Below, piece by piece: positions 55,638 to 63,828 of a stretch of 64,000 bases of DNA. Location of the stretch: contig CAWATZ010000003.1 in assembly GCA_963784995.1 (NCBI GenBank), positions 744,001-808,000 of the forward strand, in the 5' to 3' direction. Source of the DNA: CAWATZ01 sp963784995 (GTDB taxonomy: Bacteria > Planctomycetota > Planctomycetia > Gemmatales > Gemmataceae). Both the position numbers and the translations under genes were made by a program. Positions within the stretch are counted from its first letter, which is position 1. The number at the start of each line of letters is the position of its first letter. Below the pieces are notes generated by a model, which was not told the DNA's origin, searched no databases, and saw only the letters and a list, made by a program, of their open reading frames with translations.

Positions 55638-57062
55638 TCAGAACCGCAACTCAAATCCCATGGTGATGCCCTGGGCCCAGAAGGCGGACGTGGCGAACAG
55701 AGGAGTCGGGGAGGCCGGGCCGATCAGCATGCCGCCTTGCTGCTGGGTGCCGTTGATCATCCGATCGATCTGGTCGCCGGGACGCACCACGCTGCTCCAG
55801 GCCAGGAAGTCGTAGCCCACGAACACCCGGGCCCAGTTGCTCAGCCGCACACCCAGTTTGGCCTGCACCTGGGGCACGGCTGCGATGGGGGTGTGGGACT
55901 GAGTGCCAATGTTCGAGGGGGCCGTGAAGATGCCGCCCGGGAACGAGCCGGCGGGCGGCAAGCCGGGAGTCCCCGCGCCCGCCCCGCCAATCACCGTGCC
56001 GCCGCTGATGCCCAGCTTCTGGTTCGTCACGCCCAGGGCAATGGTCCCGGCCAGGTCCAGCGTCACCGGTCCCAGGAACGCCTGGGCTCGAAGGCCGGTC
56101 TGCTCGCCATTGAACTGGTTGCGCGTGGCGAAGCGGTCGAACAGGCCCGTCTGGATCCCCACCTCCGGCGCGTTCTGATTGACGTTCATTTGCAGATGCT
56201 CGGTCAGGTCGAGATAGCGATAGCCGACCACCAGGCTGAGCGAGCCCCCTCGGTCGCCACGATAGAGAGTGCCCACGGCGTTGCACTCGGCTCCCCACAG
56301 CGACGTGGACGCCTGGATCAGCACCGAACCGGGAAACGGCCCCAGGCCGCCGCCCAGCGGGTCCGAGATGACCACGCTGCCTTCCTCGGCCAGGTCGTCC
56401 CGGTACACCGGGACGTACAGCGGCGGATTGCCGGAGGCGTCGCCGCCCGCCTGAAAGACCGTGTGATGCTCCTGCAGCATGAAGCCGCCCCCTTCGACTT
56501 TCCAGGTCTGATCCGGATCGAGCCAGTAGCCGATCATTCCCCGGAAGCCGGAGGTGGGCTGCCTGGACAGGTCGTTGTCGCCAAAGAGGACCTGAGTCCC
56601 CGCCTGCCCCAGCGCCCCCGGGGTCGGGCTGTTGGGATTGCCCGTGGTCACCAGCGGCAGCGGCAGCGGCCCGGGCTGCAAGCGCCAGATCAGGTACTCC
56701 CCGCTGACCGTGAACGGCGAACCCCGATCCTGGGTGAGGACGTCCAGGAAGGAAAGAGCCCAGTTGGGAAGCCAGCTGTCCCGGATGGGAGGCCCGGGCG
56801 GCAAGACAGTCCCCGGATCCGAGACTGCGCCGGGAACAGAGGCAATGGGGACAGTTGGGAGGGAGGGCGAGGCTCCTGCCTGGGAGGGCGAGGCTCCTGC
56901 CTGGGAGGGCGAGGCTCCTGCCTGGGAGGGCGAGGCTCCGGCCGAGCCTGGGGGCGACTGGGTAGACTGGGCTGGCTCGGCGGGAGCCGCGCCCTCCCGG
57001 GCCAGGGCGGGCACGGCCAGAAGCGACAGCAAGACCAGGCCAGGCAGTGACAGGTTTCGCAT
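55638..57062 (-). CDS. BBP7 family outer-membrane beta-barrel protein
   Basis: From ATG 57062, 474 residues. A signal peptide LSLPGLVLLSLLAVPALA ends before a low-complexity segment made of GASPSQA repeats. The barrel follows: FTVSGEYLIWRLQPGPLPLP, VLFGDNDLSRQPTSGFRGMI, GYRYLDLTEHLQM, QFNGEQTGLRAQAFLGPVTL, LGVRLSNWARVFVGYDFLAW and a final TMGFELRF ending in Phe, typical of outer-membrane barrels. BBP7 (DUF1551) is almost exclusive to planctomycetes; function unknown. Confidence 0.9.
   Translation of the reverse strand: MRNLSLPGLVLLSLLAVPALAREGAAPAEPAQSTQSPPGSAGASPSQAGASPSQAGASPSQAGASPSLPTVPIASVPGAVSDPGTVLPPGPPIRDSWLPNWALSFLDVLTQDRGSPFTVSGEYLIWRLQPGPLPLPLVTTGNPNSPTPGALGQAGTQVLFGDNDLSRQPTSGFRGMIGYWLDPDQTWKVEGGGFMLQEHHTVFQAGGDASGNPPLYVPVYRDDLAEEGSVVISDPLGGGLGPFPGSVLIQASTSLWGAECNAVGTLYRGDRGGSLSLVVGYRYLDLTEHLQMNVNQNAPEVGIQTGLFDRFATRNQFNGEQTGLRAQAFLGPVTLDLAGTIALGVTNQKLGISGGTVIGGAGAGTPGLPPAGSFPGGIFTAPSNIGTQSHTPIAAVPQVQAKLGVRLSNWARVFVGYDFLAWSSVVRPGDQIDRMINGTQQQGGMLIGPASPTPLFATSAFWAQGITMGFELRF
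56861..56944. repeat. 21-bp coding tandem repeat
   Basis: Nearly four copies of a 21-base unit beginning gggagggcgaggctcctgcc encode GASPSQA repeats in the BBP7 protein. Copy number could change by slippage without shifting frame. Confidence 0.9.
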
Positions 57063-57480
57063 ACGATTCCTTTCGTTGCCCCAGGGGTCAGCTTCGCGAC
57101 CCGCGATACAATCCTTATTCCTGGTAACGGCATTTTGACCCGCATCAAAGGAACCCAAACCGACGAAACAAACCGCAAAACTATCCCTGGCCCGCCCTTC
57201 TTGATCGATCCGGCACAACCGGACTTGCCCACCGGATCGGCAAACTCAGCGCCATCCAGCGAAGCCGCGGCCTTCGTTTTTCCGGAAGCGGCGCGGTGGT
57301 TTCCCTGGCGAACGTTTCGGAAAAGAATCATTTTTCGGCTGGTCGTTACCTCTTGGCGGTGAAAGTGTTAGCGAAGGTTAGCGCGGCCGGCAATTGAATT
57401 GGGTAATTCCAGAAATTTCGCTCGCAATCGAGCGGTGCCCGGGTATAATTCACCAGGAGAAACAGCGAGGGAGGTCGCGT
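57063..57480. other. Divergent promoter region, no gene
   Basis: The 418 bases between the BBP7 and next genes show no coding frame. A TATAAT at 57444-57449 (in cgggtataattcacc) lies 32 bases before the ATG of the plus-strand gene; the -35 is poor. Nothing else stands out. Confidence 0.5.
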
Positions 57481-58502
57481 ATGAAACAGTGAGGTGTCTC
57501 TTGCGTCACAATCTGCTTCTGGCCGGATTGGCCTTGACCCTGGCCCCTCTGGCAGTCTCTTCCGCTTCCGCGCAAACGACGGGTGCGCCTCTTCCCGTGG
57601 ATCAGGCACGCACCTACGGAATCAAATCCCCCACGTCCAGCCGGGACGAAGTCCCGCCGGCCGTGACCCCCAAGGAACCCAAGGCCAAACCTGCCAGCGG
57701 CGAGCGCGATACCGGCGTTCACCGGCTGGAAATGTTCCTGGGGCCGACCCGTACCGTTCATTACTACGCCAAAAGCGGTTCCCCCAGCGAGCAGGCGGCC
57801 CTGCGCAAGCTGGAGCAGGCCGAGAACGAGATGGCCCTGGTGGATTCCCTCCAGGCCCTCCGTCAGCAGTACGTCAACACCGAGTTCATGATGGAAGCCC
57901 GCCGTCGGGAATTGCAGCGCAAGCTGTACGGTTACTCGACGGACGACAAGGTCAGCGCCTCGCAGACCTATCCCGCCATCGGCCTGGGCGAGCCCTCCCC
58001 CTTCGGCACTCCCTTTGCCGTGGGTTACAACGCGGGCTTCGGCGGCTCCTTCGGTGGGGCCTCGCCCCTGGGCTACGGCGGCGGCATGGGCGGCGGCGGC
58101 CCCTACGCGGGCTATGGGATCGGCCGGGTGACCATGGCGCAGGAATCCCACGTCAACCAGAGCCTGGCCAACGGCATCGGCGACGAGGGCAAGTTCAAGA
58201 CCGCGATGGTCACCGAGATGGCCCGGATGGCCTCTCCGGAGTCCGCTTCGACGGCCGTCCGCAACTACGAACTGGCTCTGACCAACGTGATTGGCGAACG
58301 GGCCCGGAGTGGAGGAATCGAGGCGGCCACCTTCGAGAAGATGACGCCGCGCAAGGTCACCGTGACCACCACCGCCAACGAGAAGATCACGGGCCTGCTG
58401 GTCCGCCGCGACAACGACTGGATCACGATCCGCACCGACGATACCGAGGAAACTCTTCGCATGACGGACGTCAAGAGCATCAAGATGGAACTGAAGAAGT
58501 AA
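57481..58502 (+). CDS. Secreted protein of unknown function
   Basis: An ATG at 57481 with GGGAGG six bases upstream is followed by ATG AAA CAG TGA; one missing G after CAG would give MKQ followed by VRCLLRHNLLLAGLALTL, a normal signal peptide. As sequenced the in-frame start is a GTG at 57489. The mature part has LEQAENEMALVDSLQALRQQ (helical), a Gly-rich segment (GFGGSFGGASPLGYGGGMGG) and a C-terminal domain ending KVTVTTTANEKITGLLVRRD, DNDWITIRTDDTEETLRMTD, which resembles the small beta-barrel seen in c-type cytochrome/planctomycete heme-binding fusions. Function unknown. Confidence 0.7.
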
Positions 58503-58524
58503 GACATCCTCTCCCATGCTACCA

Positions 58525-58558
58525 AGCCGCGGTCCAGCCGGACCGCGGCTTCTTTTTC
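58525..58558 (+). terminator. Rho-independent terminator
   Basis: Stem aagccgcggtcc / ggaccgcggctt with loop agcc, followed directly by cttttt, 22 bases after the stop of the secreted-protein gene. Classic form. Confidence 0.85.
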
Positions 58559-58587
58559 GCATGGCCAGGGCCACTCACGCAGCAGCC

Positions 58588-58663
58588 GAGCCGCGCACGC
58601 AGCGCAGCGGAGTAAGCGGTCCGCGAGAGAACCGCTTACTCCGCTGCGCTGCGTGCGCGGCTC
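58588..58663. repeat. Long palindrome, family A, second copy
   Basis: Arms of 33 bases with the core gcgcacgcagcgcagcgg, the same as at 4065-4160, around a loop of about 10 bases (ccgcgagaga). It follows a classic terminator, so terminator function would be redundant here. Confidence 0.9.
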
Positions 58664-58785
58664 CGACACGCCCTGACTGCCGCCAGAGGCGGCTTGTTTT
58701 TCCTCCATCAGACCGGTTACCATTGCGCCCGCACGGAGGACCGCTCGGTCTTCCGCACGTCCAACGGAACTCAGGAGAATCACGG

Positions 58786-59367
58786 ATGATTGGATGCGAC
58801 AAGATGGCGCTGGTGCTGGGTCTGGTCCTGGTCGGGCCCGTCCAGGCGGGGTGTGGCCCTTCTGGCGTGGCGGAAAACACGCCCCAGGGCGCGATGACCC
58901 GGCTAGCTGGCCAGTGGGAACGCAAGGAAGGCAAGACCACCATCTCGCTGTCCTTCACGGAAGACGGCCGCTTGCACGTGGTCGTGACCGGCGGCGGCGA
59001 GGGGTTCACGCTGCATTCCGATTGCCAGGTCTCGCGCGACGGCATCGCCTACGGCATCGTCACCAGCGCCGAGCTGGCCGTGGAAGAGAAGGAAGACGAA
59101 ATCACCGACCAGGTCTTCCGCTTCCGCTTCCGGGTCGATGAGGGAACGCTGATCGTGCGGAACTTCAAGTCCTCCGCCAAGTCCCTGGAAGACGAAAAGA
59201 CGATCTGGGAAGGCCGCTTCCGCAGCGTCCAGCCAACCCGCTACCAGGTGGCCCCCGCTTGCTGTTATCCTCCGGCCGCTGTCGTGCCGTACACTCAGCC
59301 GGTTTGCCCCACCAGCTACAAACCGGTGGAGCGGCTGGTGCCGACGCCCCTTCCCGCCCCCAGGTAG
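58786..59367 (+). CDS. Small secreted protein, possible lipoprotein
   Basis: The 193-residue product starts at ATG 58786 with AGGAGA eight bases upstream. Its N-terminus LVLGLVLVGPVQAGC is a probable lipoprotein signal (Ala-Gly-Cys). Residues 35-150 look like one beta-rich domain (LAGQWERKEGKTTISLSFTE, DGRLHVVVTGGGEGFTLHSD, EITDQVFRFRFRVDEGTLIV), similar in shape to lipocalin-like DUFs, but I do not recognise it. The last 40 residues are Pro/Tyr/Cys-rich (ACCYPPAAVVPYTQPVCP). Confidence 0.7.
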   Translation: MIGCDKMALVLGLVLVGPVQAGCGPSGVAENTPQGAMTRLAGQWERKEGKTTISLSFTEDGRLHVVVTGGGEGFTLHSDCQVSRDGIAYGIVTSAELAVEEKEDEITDQVFRFRFRVDEGTLIVRNFKSSAKSLEDEKTIWEGRFRSVQPTRYQVAPACCYPPAAVVPYTQPVCPTSYKPVERLVPTPLPAPR

Positions 59368-59449
59368 TGCGGCTGTAAGTCCCGACTGTCCAATGGTTTA
59401 TTGCGACTCAGAAAGAGAAAGTCCGCCACGGCCCCGAACCTGGGGCGCT

Positions 59450-59531
59450 GCCCCAGGCTATCCTGTTGCGCCCCTTCGGGGCGAAAGACCTGGTTTTCCG
59501 CCCCGAAGGGGCACAACAGGATAGCCCAGGG
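59450..59531. repeat. Palindrome, family L
   Basis: Arms of about 33 bases share ggctatcctgttg and gccccttcggggcg in mirrored order, with aaagacctggttttc as the loop. It lies between the lipoprotein gene and the convergent oxidase gene. Confidence 0.9.
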
Positions 59532-59593
59532 ACTTACTCGATGAGGTCCAACGGCAGACAGGCGAAGTTCACAGACCGCCAGGGCCGGCCCGA

Positions 59594-60937
59594 TCAGCCG
59601 TAAATTGTGGAGTCCAGGAAGGCATTGCGGAACTTGCCCCTGGGATCGTACTCCTTGAGCAGTCGCTTGAAGTCGGCCAGCTTGTCGTAACGGGCCTGCA
59701 ACTCCGCGGGCGCCAGGGTGAACAGTTTGCCCCAGTGCGGCCGGACCTTGAACGGGGCCAGTTCCTTTTCGATGAGCGGCAGCACCTTGCGGACCGACTC
59801 CCAGTCCGGCTTCCAGGTGAAGTGGATCGCCAGGCTCGCCCGCTGGTAGTAGGGACTCATCCAGAGGTCATCCGCGGCGATGGTCCGCAGCTCCGAAATC
59901 ATCAGGTGCGGGCTCACCTTGTCCCGCATCCGCTCGATCGCGAGGATCGCCTCGACGCCATTGCGTAGCGGCACGAAATACTCCGATTGCAGTTCCTTGC
60001 CGCTGCTCGGCGTGAAGCCCATGCGGAAGTGCGGCAGCCGGTCGTACCACGGGCCGGGGACGCCCATCTGCGCCGTGCAGTTTTCCGCGGACAGCTCGGC
60101 GATCGGGTGGAGGTTCTTGGCGGCGAGCGTCGCTCCGAAAAACGCCGGCTTGGCGGTCGCCTTGCCCGCCTGGTCGATGCGGCGTTTGAGCCAGACTTCG
60201 TTGACCCGTTTCTTCTGCCAGTCCGTGAACAGGCTGACGCTGTAGCCGGCCGACATGATCTCCTCGAAGTGGTCCTTGAGCTGATCCAGCGGCAAGTCCT
60301 GGTAGACGTCCTGCCGCACCTCGAAGGTGGGAAGCAGGTCCAGGGTGATCCGCGTCACCACGCCAAGGGCGCCCAGGGCGACGACCGCGCCGGGAAAGAC
60401 CTTGGCGTCCTTGTCGCGAGAGAGCTTCACCACGTCGCCCGCGGCGGTGACGAATTCCAGGCCCGAAACGACAGTCGCCAGGCCGCCGTTCTTGATGCCC
60501 GACCCGTGCGTCGAGGTACTACAGGCCCCGGCGACGCAGATGTGCGGCAACGAAGCAAGGTTGTGCAGCGCGAAGCCTTTCTCGTGCAGCTGCGGCCCCA
60601 GCTGCCCGTAGCGAATCCCCGCCTCGACCGTGACCGTCCGCGCCTTCGGATCCAACTCGACCACGCGGTCCATCGCCGCCAGGGAGAGGAGATTGGCCGT
60701 GCTGTCGGCGATGCCGTTGAAGCAGTGGCGGGTGCCGAGAACGCGGAGTTTGGCGTGCTTCTTGACGAGGCGCTGAACGTCCGCGACCGAAGCGGCCTTG
60801 TCCAGCTGGTCGGTGCTGTAGGTGTAGTTGCCGGCCCAGTTCGTGAGCTTGTCCGGCTCCGCTCCAAGGCCAAGGTGGGGCGAGAAGGGGCTGGCCAGCG
60901 TCGCGGCGGAGAGCTTGATGAAGGTTCGCTTGTCCAT
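59594..60937 (-). CDS. FAD-dependent alditol oxidase-like enzyme (AldO/ALO family)
   Basis: The 447-residue protein has a possible Tat-like N-terminus KRTFIKLSAATLASP. The FAD (PCMH) domain shows RVLGTRHCFNGIADSTANLL, VTVEAGIRYGQLGPQLHEKG and STSTHGSGIKNGGLATVVSG. The C-terminal ALO domain has RASLAIHFTWKPDWESVRKV, RPHWGKLFTLAPAELQARYD and YDPRGKFRNAFLD. This arrangement matches alditol/xylitol oxidases and L-gulonolactone oxidase relatives, which oxidise polyols or lactones and make hydrogen peroxide. Precise substrate unknown. ATG at 60937. Confidence 0.85.
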   Translation of the reverse strand: MDKRTFIKLSAATLASPFSPHLGLGAEPDKLTNWAGNYTYSTDQLDKAASVADVQRLVKKHAKLRVLGTRHCFNGIADSTANLLSLAAMDRVVELDPKARTVTVEAGIRYGQLGPQLHEKGFALHNLASLPHICVAGACSTSTHGSGIKNGGLATVVSGLEFVTAAGDVVKLSRDKDAKVFPGAVVALGALGVVTRITLDLLPTFEVRQDVYQDLPLDQLKDHFEEIMSAGYSVSLFTDWQKKRVNEVWLKRRIDQAGKATAKPAFFGATLAAKNLHPIAELSAENCTAQMGVPGPWYDRLPHFRMGFTPSSGKELQSEYFVPLRNGVEAILAIERMRDKVSPHLMISELRTIAADDLWMSPYYQRASLAIHFTWKPDWESVRKVLPLIEKELAPFKVRPHWGKLFTLAPAELQARYDKLADFKRLLKEYDPRGKFRNAFLDSTIYG

Positions 60938-61032
60938 GATTGCCGGTCCTCTCCTCAAGGTGCTGTGGTCGTCGGTTGCAGCGCGGATCGGGGAGACGGG
61001 AGAATCCTCCCCGTGGGCCCGGAATGGTGCCA

Positions 61033-61190
61033 GGGTAGCAGGCTGGTGGACGCTGCCGCAAGGGCAGGCGACACCAGGCATGCAGCGGGTCAGTCGGGGC
61101 CATGCGCCTGGAAGCGGCTGTGCCGTTGCGGCACCGGTGCGGAGCGCCGACCGCTTCCGGCGACAGAGCAACGGCCCTCAACCCAAGGAG
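61033..61190. repeat. Shared flank repeat, copy 1
   Basis: From ggtagcaggctg to about ccaaggagcgcggatcag this stretch matches 63643-63828, and its first 75 bases match 62399-62439. It lies between the alditol oxidase start and the WD40 stop. Confidence 0.75.
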
Positions 61191-61196
61191 CGCGGA

Positions 61197-62345
61197 TCAG
61201 CGTGGTTTCGGGACACGCCAGAGTTTCACCGTGTTGTCCTCGCCGGCGCTGGCGATGCGTTTGCCGTCGGGGCTGAACGCCACGGAACTGACCCAGCTTG
61301 TGTGCCCCTTGAGAGAGAAGAGTTGAGTGCCCCTGTCGGCATCCCAGACCCTCACCGTCGTGTCCCAGCTACCGGAGACGATGCGTTGGCCATCGAGGCT
61401 GCACGCCACGGAACTAACCTGGCGTGTGTGCCCCTTGAGGGACAAGGCTTCGGTGCCCTTGCTGGCATCCCAGGCCTTCACTGTATGGTCCAGGCTGCCG
61501 CTGACGATGCGTTTGCCATTGGGACTGTACACCACGGAGACGACAGGGGCCGTGTGTCCCATGAGGGAGAAGGCTTCGGTGCCGTTGTCGGCATCCCAGA
61601 CCTTCACTGTGTTGTCCCAGCTTCCCGAGACGAGGCGTTTGCCGTCGGGGCTGAACGCCACGGCATAGACCCAGCTTGTGTGCCCCTTGAGGGAGAAGGC
61701 TTCGCGGCCGTTGTCGGCATCCCAGACCTTCACCGTGCCGTCTGCGCTGGCGCTGACGATGCGTTTGCCATCGGGGCTGTACGCCACGGACAAGACAATG
61801 CCTGTGTGCCTCTTGAGGGACAGAAGTTCGGTGCCCTTGGCCGCTTCCCACACCTTCACTGTGTAGTCATGGCTTCCGGAGACGATGCGTTTGCCGTCGG
61901 GACTGAAACGGACGCTGTTGACATTGCCTGTGTGTCCCTGGAGGGAGAGGAGTTGCTGGCCGGTGAGGGCATCCCAGACCTTGACCGTCTTGTCGTCGCT
62001 GGCGCTGGCGAGGCGTCTGCCGTCAGGGCTGTAACTGACCGCCTGGACCCACCCCGAATGGCTCTGGAGGGTCAAGGGGAGGAGTTGCTCCAGTAACAGG
62101 TTGGCCCGGCGAGCGACTTCGGGGTCTGGGCTCTTGGCGGCGACGCGGAGGGCGGGTTCGGCCTCATCGAGGGCGTCGGCGAGGTGAGCGCTGGCCCGCT
62201 CGCGAACAGCGAAGTCCGCATGGCCTAGCTGCGCAACCCAGCGGGCGATCTGGGCCTTGCTCGGTGAGGCTTGGTTGGCTTGCTGGGCCAGCAAGGCCGG
62301 TGCCAGCAGCAGGGTGGCCAGCCCAACGACGCGAGTAGTGGACAC
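61197..62345 (-). CDS. WD40 repeat protein, secreted
   Basis: GTG 62345 with an excellent AAAGGAGG five bases upstream gives 382 residues. A signal peptide RVVGLATLLLAPALLAQQ is followed by a helical segment (IARWVAQLGHADFAVRERAS, LRVAAKSPDPEVARRANLLL). Then come seven WD40 repeats of 42 residues, for example HTGNVNSVRFSPDGKRIVSG and DNTVKVWDADNGTEAFSL, enough for one closed beta-propeller. Neighbouring repeats are very similar, so the array probably grew by recent duplication. Function: protein binding; partner unknown. Confidence 0.85.
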   Translation of the reverse strand: MSTTRVVGLATLLLAPALLAQQANQASPSKAQIARWVAQLGHADFAVRERASAHLADALDEAEPALRVAAKSPDPEVARRANLLLEQLLPLTLQSHSGWVQAVSYSPDGRRLASASDDKTVKVWDALTGQQLLSLQGHTGNVNSVRFSPDGKRIVSGSHDYTVKVWEAAKGTELLSLKRHTGIVLSVAYSPDGKRIVSASADGTVKVWDADNGREAFSLKGHTSWVYAVAFSPDGKRLVSGSWDNTVKVWDADNGTEAFSLMGHTAPVVSVVYSPNGKRIVSGSLDHTVKAWDASKGTEALSLKGHTRQVSSVACSLDGQRIVSGSWDTTVRVWDADRGTQLFSLKGHTSWVSSVAFSPDGKRIASAGEDNTVKLWRVPKPR

Positions 62346-62439
62346 GGCAGCCTCCTTTCCGGGGCTTGGCGGCTGTTGGTTTGGCTTGTGCCTGTCCCCA
62401 CGGTAGCACGCTGCCGGACGCTGCTGCAAGGGCAAGCGA
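62346..62439. repeat. Shared flank repeat, copy 2 (leader of the WD40 gene)
   Basis: Runs from cctcctttccggggcttggc past gcggctgttggtttggc to gcaagggcaagcgag. The part next to the gene contains the ribosome-binding site. Copies precede the oxidase and the PD-(D/E)XK-like gene. Confidence 0.75.
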
Positions 62440-62627
62440 GCCCAGACTCGTCGCGCCTGTTCACCGGGCGTCAGTATCCTTAATCGCGCCGTGGCGTGAC
62501 CCAGCGTCACCGCGGGGGAAGCTGGCAGACGCGCTCCGTCGGGCTGGAAGGCTCGCGTCAGGAACAGCTGGCCCATCGTCGCCGTCCGCCGACCGCGAGC
62601 AGGACCTGGAGGGCAAATACGTTCCCG

Positions 62628-63560
62628 TCACTTCGGACCGGCAGAATCCTCTGGATCTTTGCGCGCGAGCAGCTTCCGCAGCTCTTCCCGCTGTTCTGCA
62701 CTCAGCACTTGCAGAAGCTGTTCGAGGGGGATGTTTGCCAGCAGTTTGTCCACCGAGAAGTGCTCCAGGATCTCGCGTTCCGACAGCAATGCCACGCGTT
62801 GTTCAACGGGCAGCGAGTACAATATCTCGCATAGCACCCGGTTCATTTCATCTTCCGCGCCGAGGTGTTGCATGGCAAAGGCCTCCCCTTGCAGTTTAAA
62901 TTGCTGGACCTGCTGCGCCAGGTACACCACCAGTTCAGTATAGCCAACCTGACGCAGCTGGGCATAGGTCTGCCGGGCCTCATGCAGGAACTGAGGACTG
63001 AACAAGGTCAGCAAGGGATGGCTCTGCCCGGCCAGCTTCTCCGTCTCCAGCAACCAGGTGCGGTGCGTCAGCACGCCTCCTTGCAGGCGCCAGACACCGG
63101 GCTGCTCTTCGTGCGCCGTCACTCCCTTTGTGTCCAGCTCATCGCGGTAGGGTTTGGTCAGGCGTGGAGCGATGACCACCAGGTGGAGCTTGCTGGGATC
63201 CAGTAAGGGGTCCGTCTGTACTCGGTACAGCAGGGAGTAGGCCACAAAGGTCTGGAAATCGCCGGCCCGCAAGGTTTCCGAGGGGCTCTTGAATTCCAGC
63301 AAGGTGTAATCGTTGAGGTACTCGGCCAGGCCGGCCAGCACCTGCTGGGCGTGCGCGGGCAAGTCGCCTTCGAGCCGGCGTAACAGCAAGACGTCGATTT
63401 TCAGAGGCATCTGGCCGACCGGCAATTCCTCTTCCAGCTGGAAGTGACTGCCCAGCTGCCAGCGCAGGAAGCTGGCCAGCAGCGGATGCCACCAGGTGCG
63501 GATTGTCCCGGGTTTGCTCTCAGGGGCTGGCGGAGTCAGCGAGGCAGGCGGTGGGTCCAT
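62628..63560 (-). CDS. PD-(D/E)XK nuclease-like protein of the Rpn/DUF4351 type
   Basis: From ATG 63560, 310 residues. PLKIDVLLLRRLEG is followed by YTLLEFKSPSETLRAGDFQT, an Asp ... Glu-x-Lys pattern expected for this nuclease superfamily. The middle has VHLVVIAPRLT-like strands (LHLVVIAPRLTKPYRDELDT), and the C-terminus is helical (LLANIPLEQLLQVLSAEQRE and ELRKLLARK), as in recombination-promoting nuclease relatives. Activity is not shown. It lies between two WD40 genes, with a duplicated leader upstream. Confidence 0.65.
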   Translation of the reverse strand: MDPPPASLTPPAPESKPGTIRTWWHPLLASFLRWQLGSHFQLEEELPVGQMPLKIDVLLLRRLEGDLPAHAQQVLAGLAEYLNDYTLLEFKSPSETLRAGDFQTFVAYSLLYRVQTDPLLDPSKLHLVVIAPRLTKPYRDELDTKGVTAHEEQPGVWRLQGGVLTHRTWLLETEKLAGQSHPLLTLFSPQFLHEARQTYAQLRQVGYTELVVYLAQQVQQFKLQGEAFAMQHLGAEDEMNRVLCEILYSLPVEQRVALLSEREILEHFSVDKLLANIPLEQLLQVLSAEQREELRKLLARKDPEDSAGPK

Positions 63561-63642
63561 GCGGGGCTCCGGAGAAGGTGGAGATTGCTGTTGTCCCAGC
63601 GCCGGCGCGCGGCCAGCAAAACAAGACGGCTGGAGGACACGA

Positions 63643-63828
63643 CAGACTCCTTTCCGGGGCTTGACGGCTGTTGGCCTGGCTTGTGGCTGCCCCCACGGTA
63701 GCAAGCTGCCGGACGCTGCCGCAAGGGCAAGCGACACCAGGCATGCAGCGGGGCAGCCGGGGCCATGCCGCCTGGAGGCAGCGTAGCCGTTCCAGCAGAG
63801 CAACGAACACCAATCCAAGGATCGCGGC
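63643..63828. repeat. Shared flank repeat, copy 3, with remnant gene start
   Basis: Matches copies 1 and 2. On the minus strand it ends with GGAAAGGAG and a GTG opening a short frame (SSSRLVLLAARRRWDNSN) that resembles the start of a WD40-type signal peptide but soon loses similarity. The nuclease-like ATG lies further downstream. Confidence 0.7.

Noticed and set aside
56861..56944. CRISPR or regulatory direct repeats
   Set aside because: The 21-base repeats are in frame inside the BBP7 gene and simply encode a low-complexity peptide.
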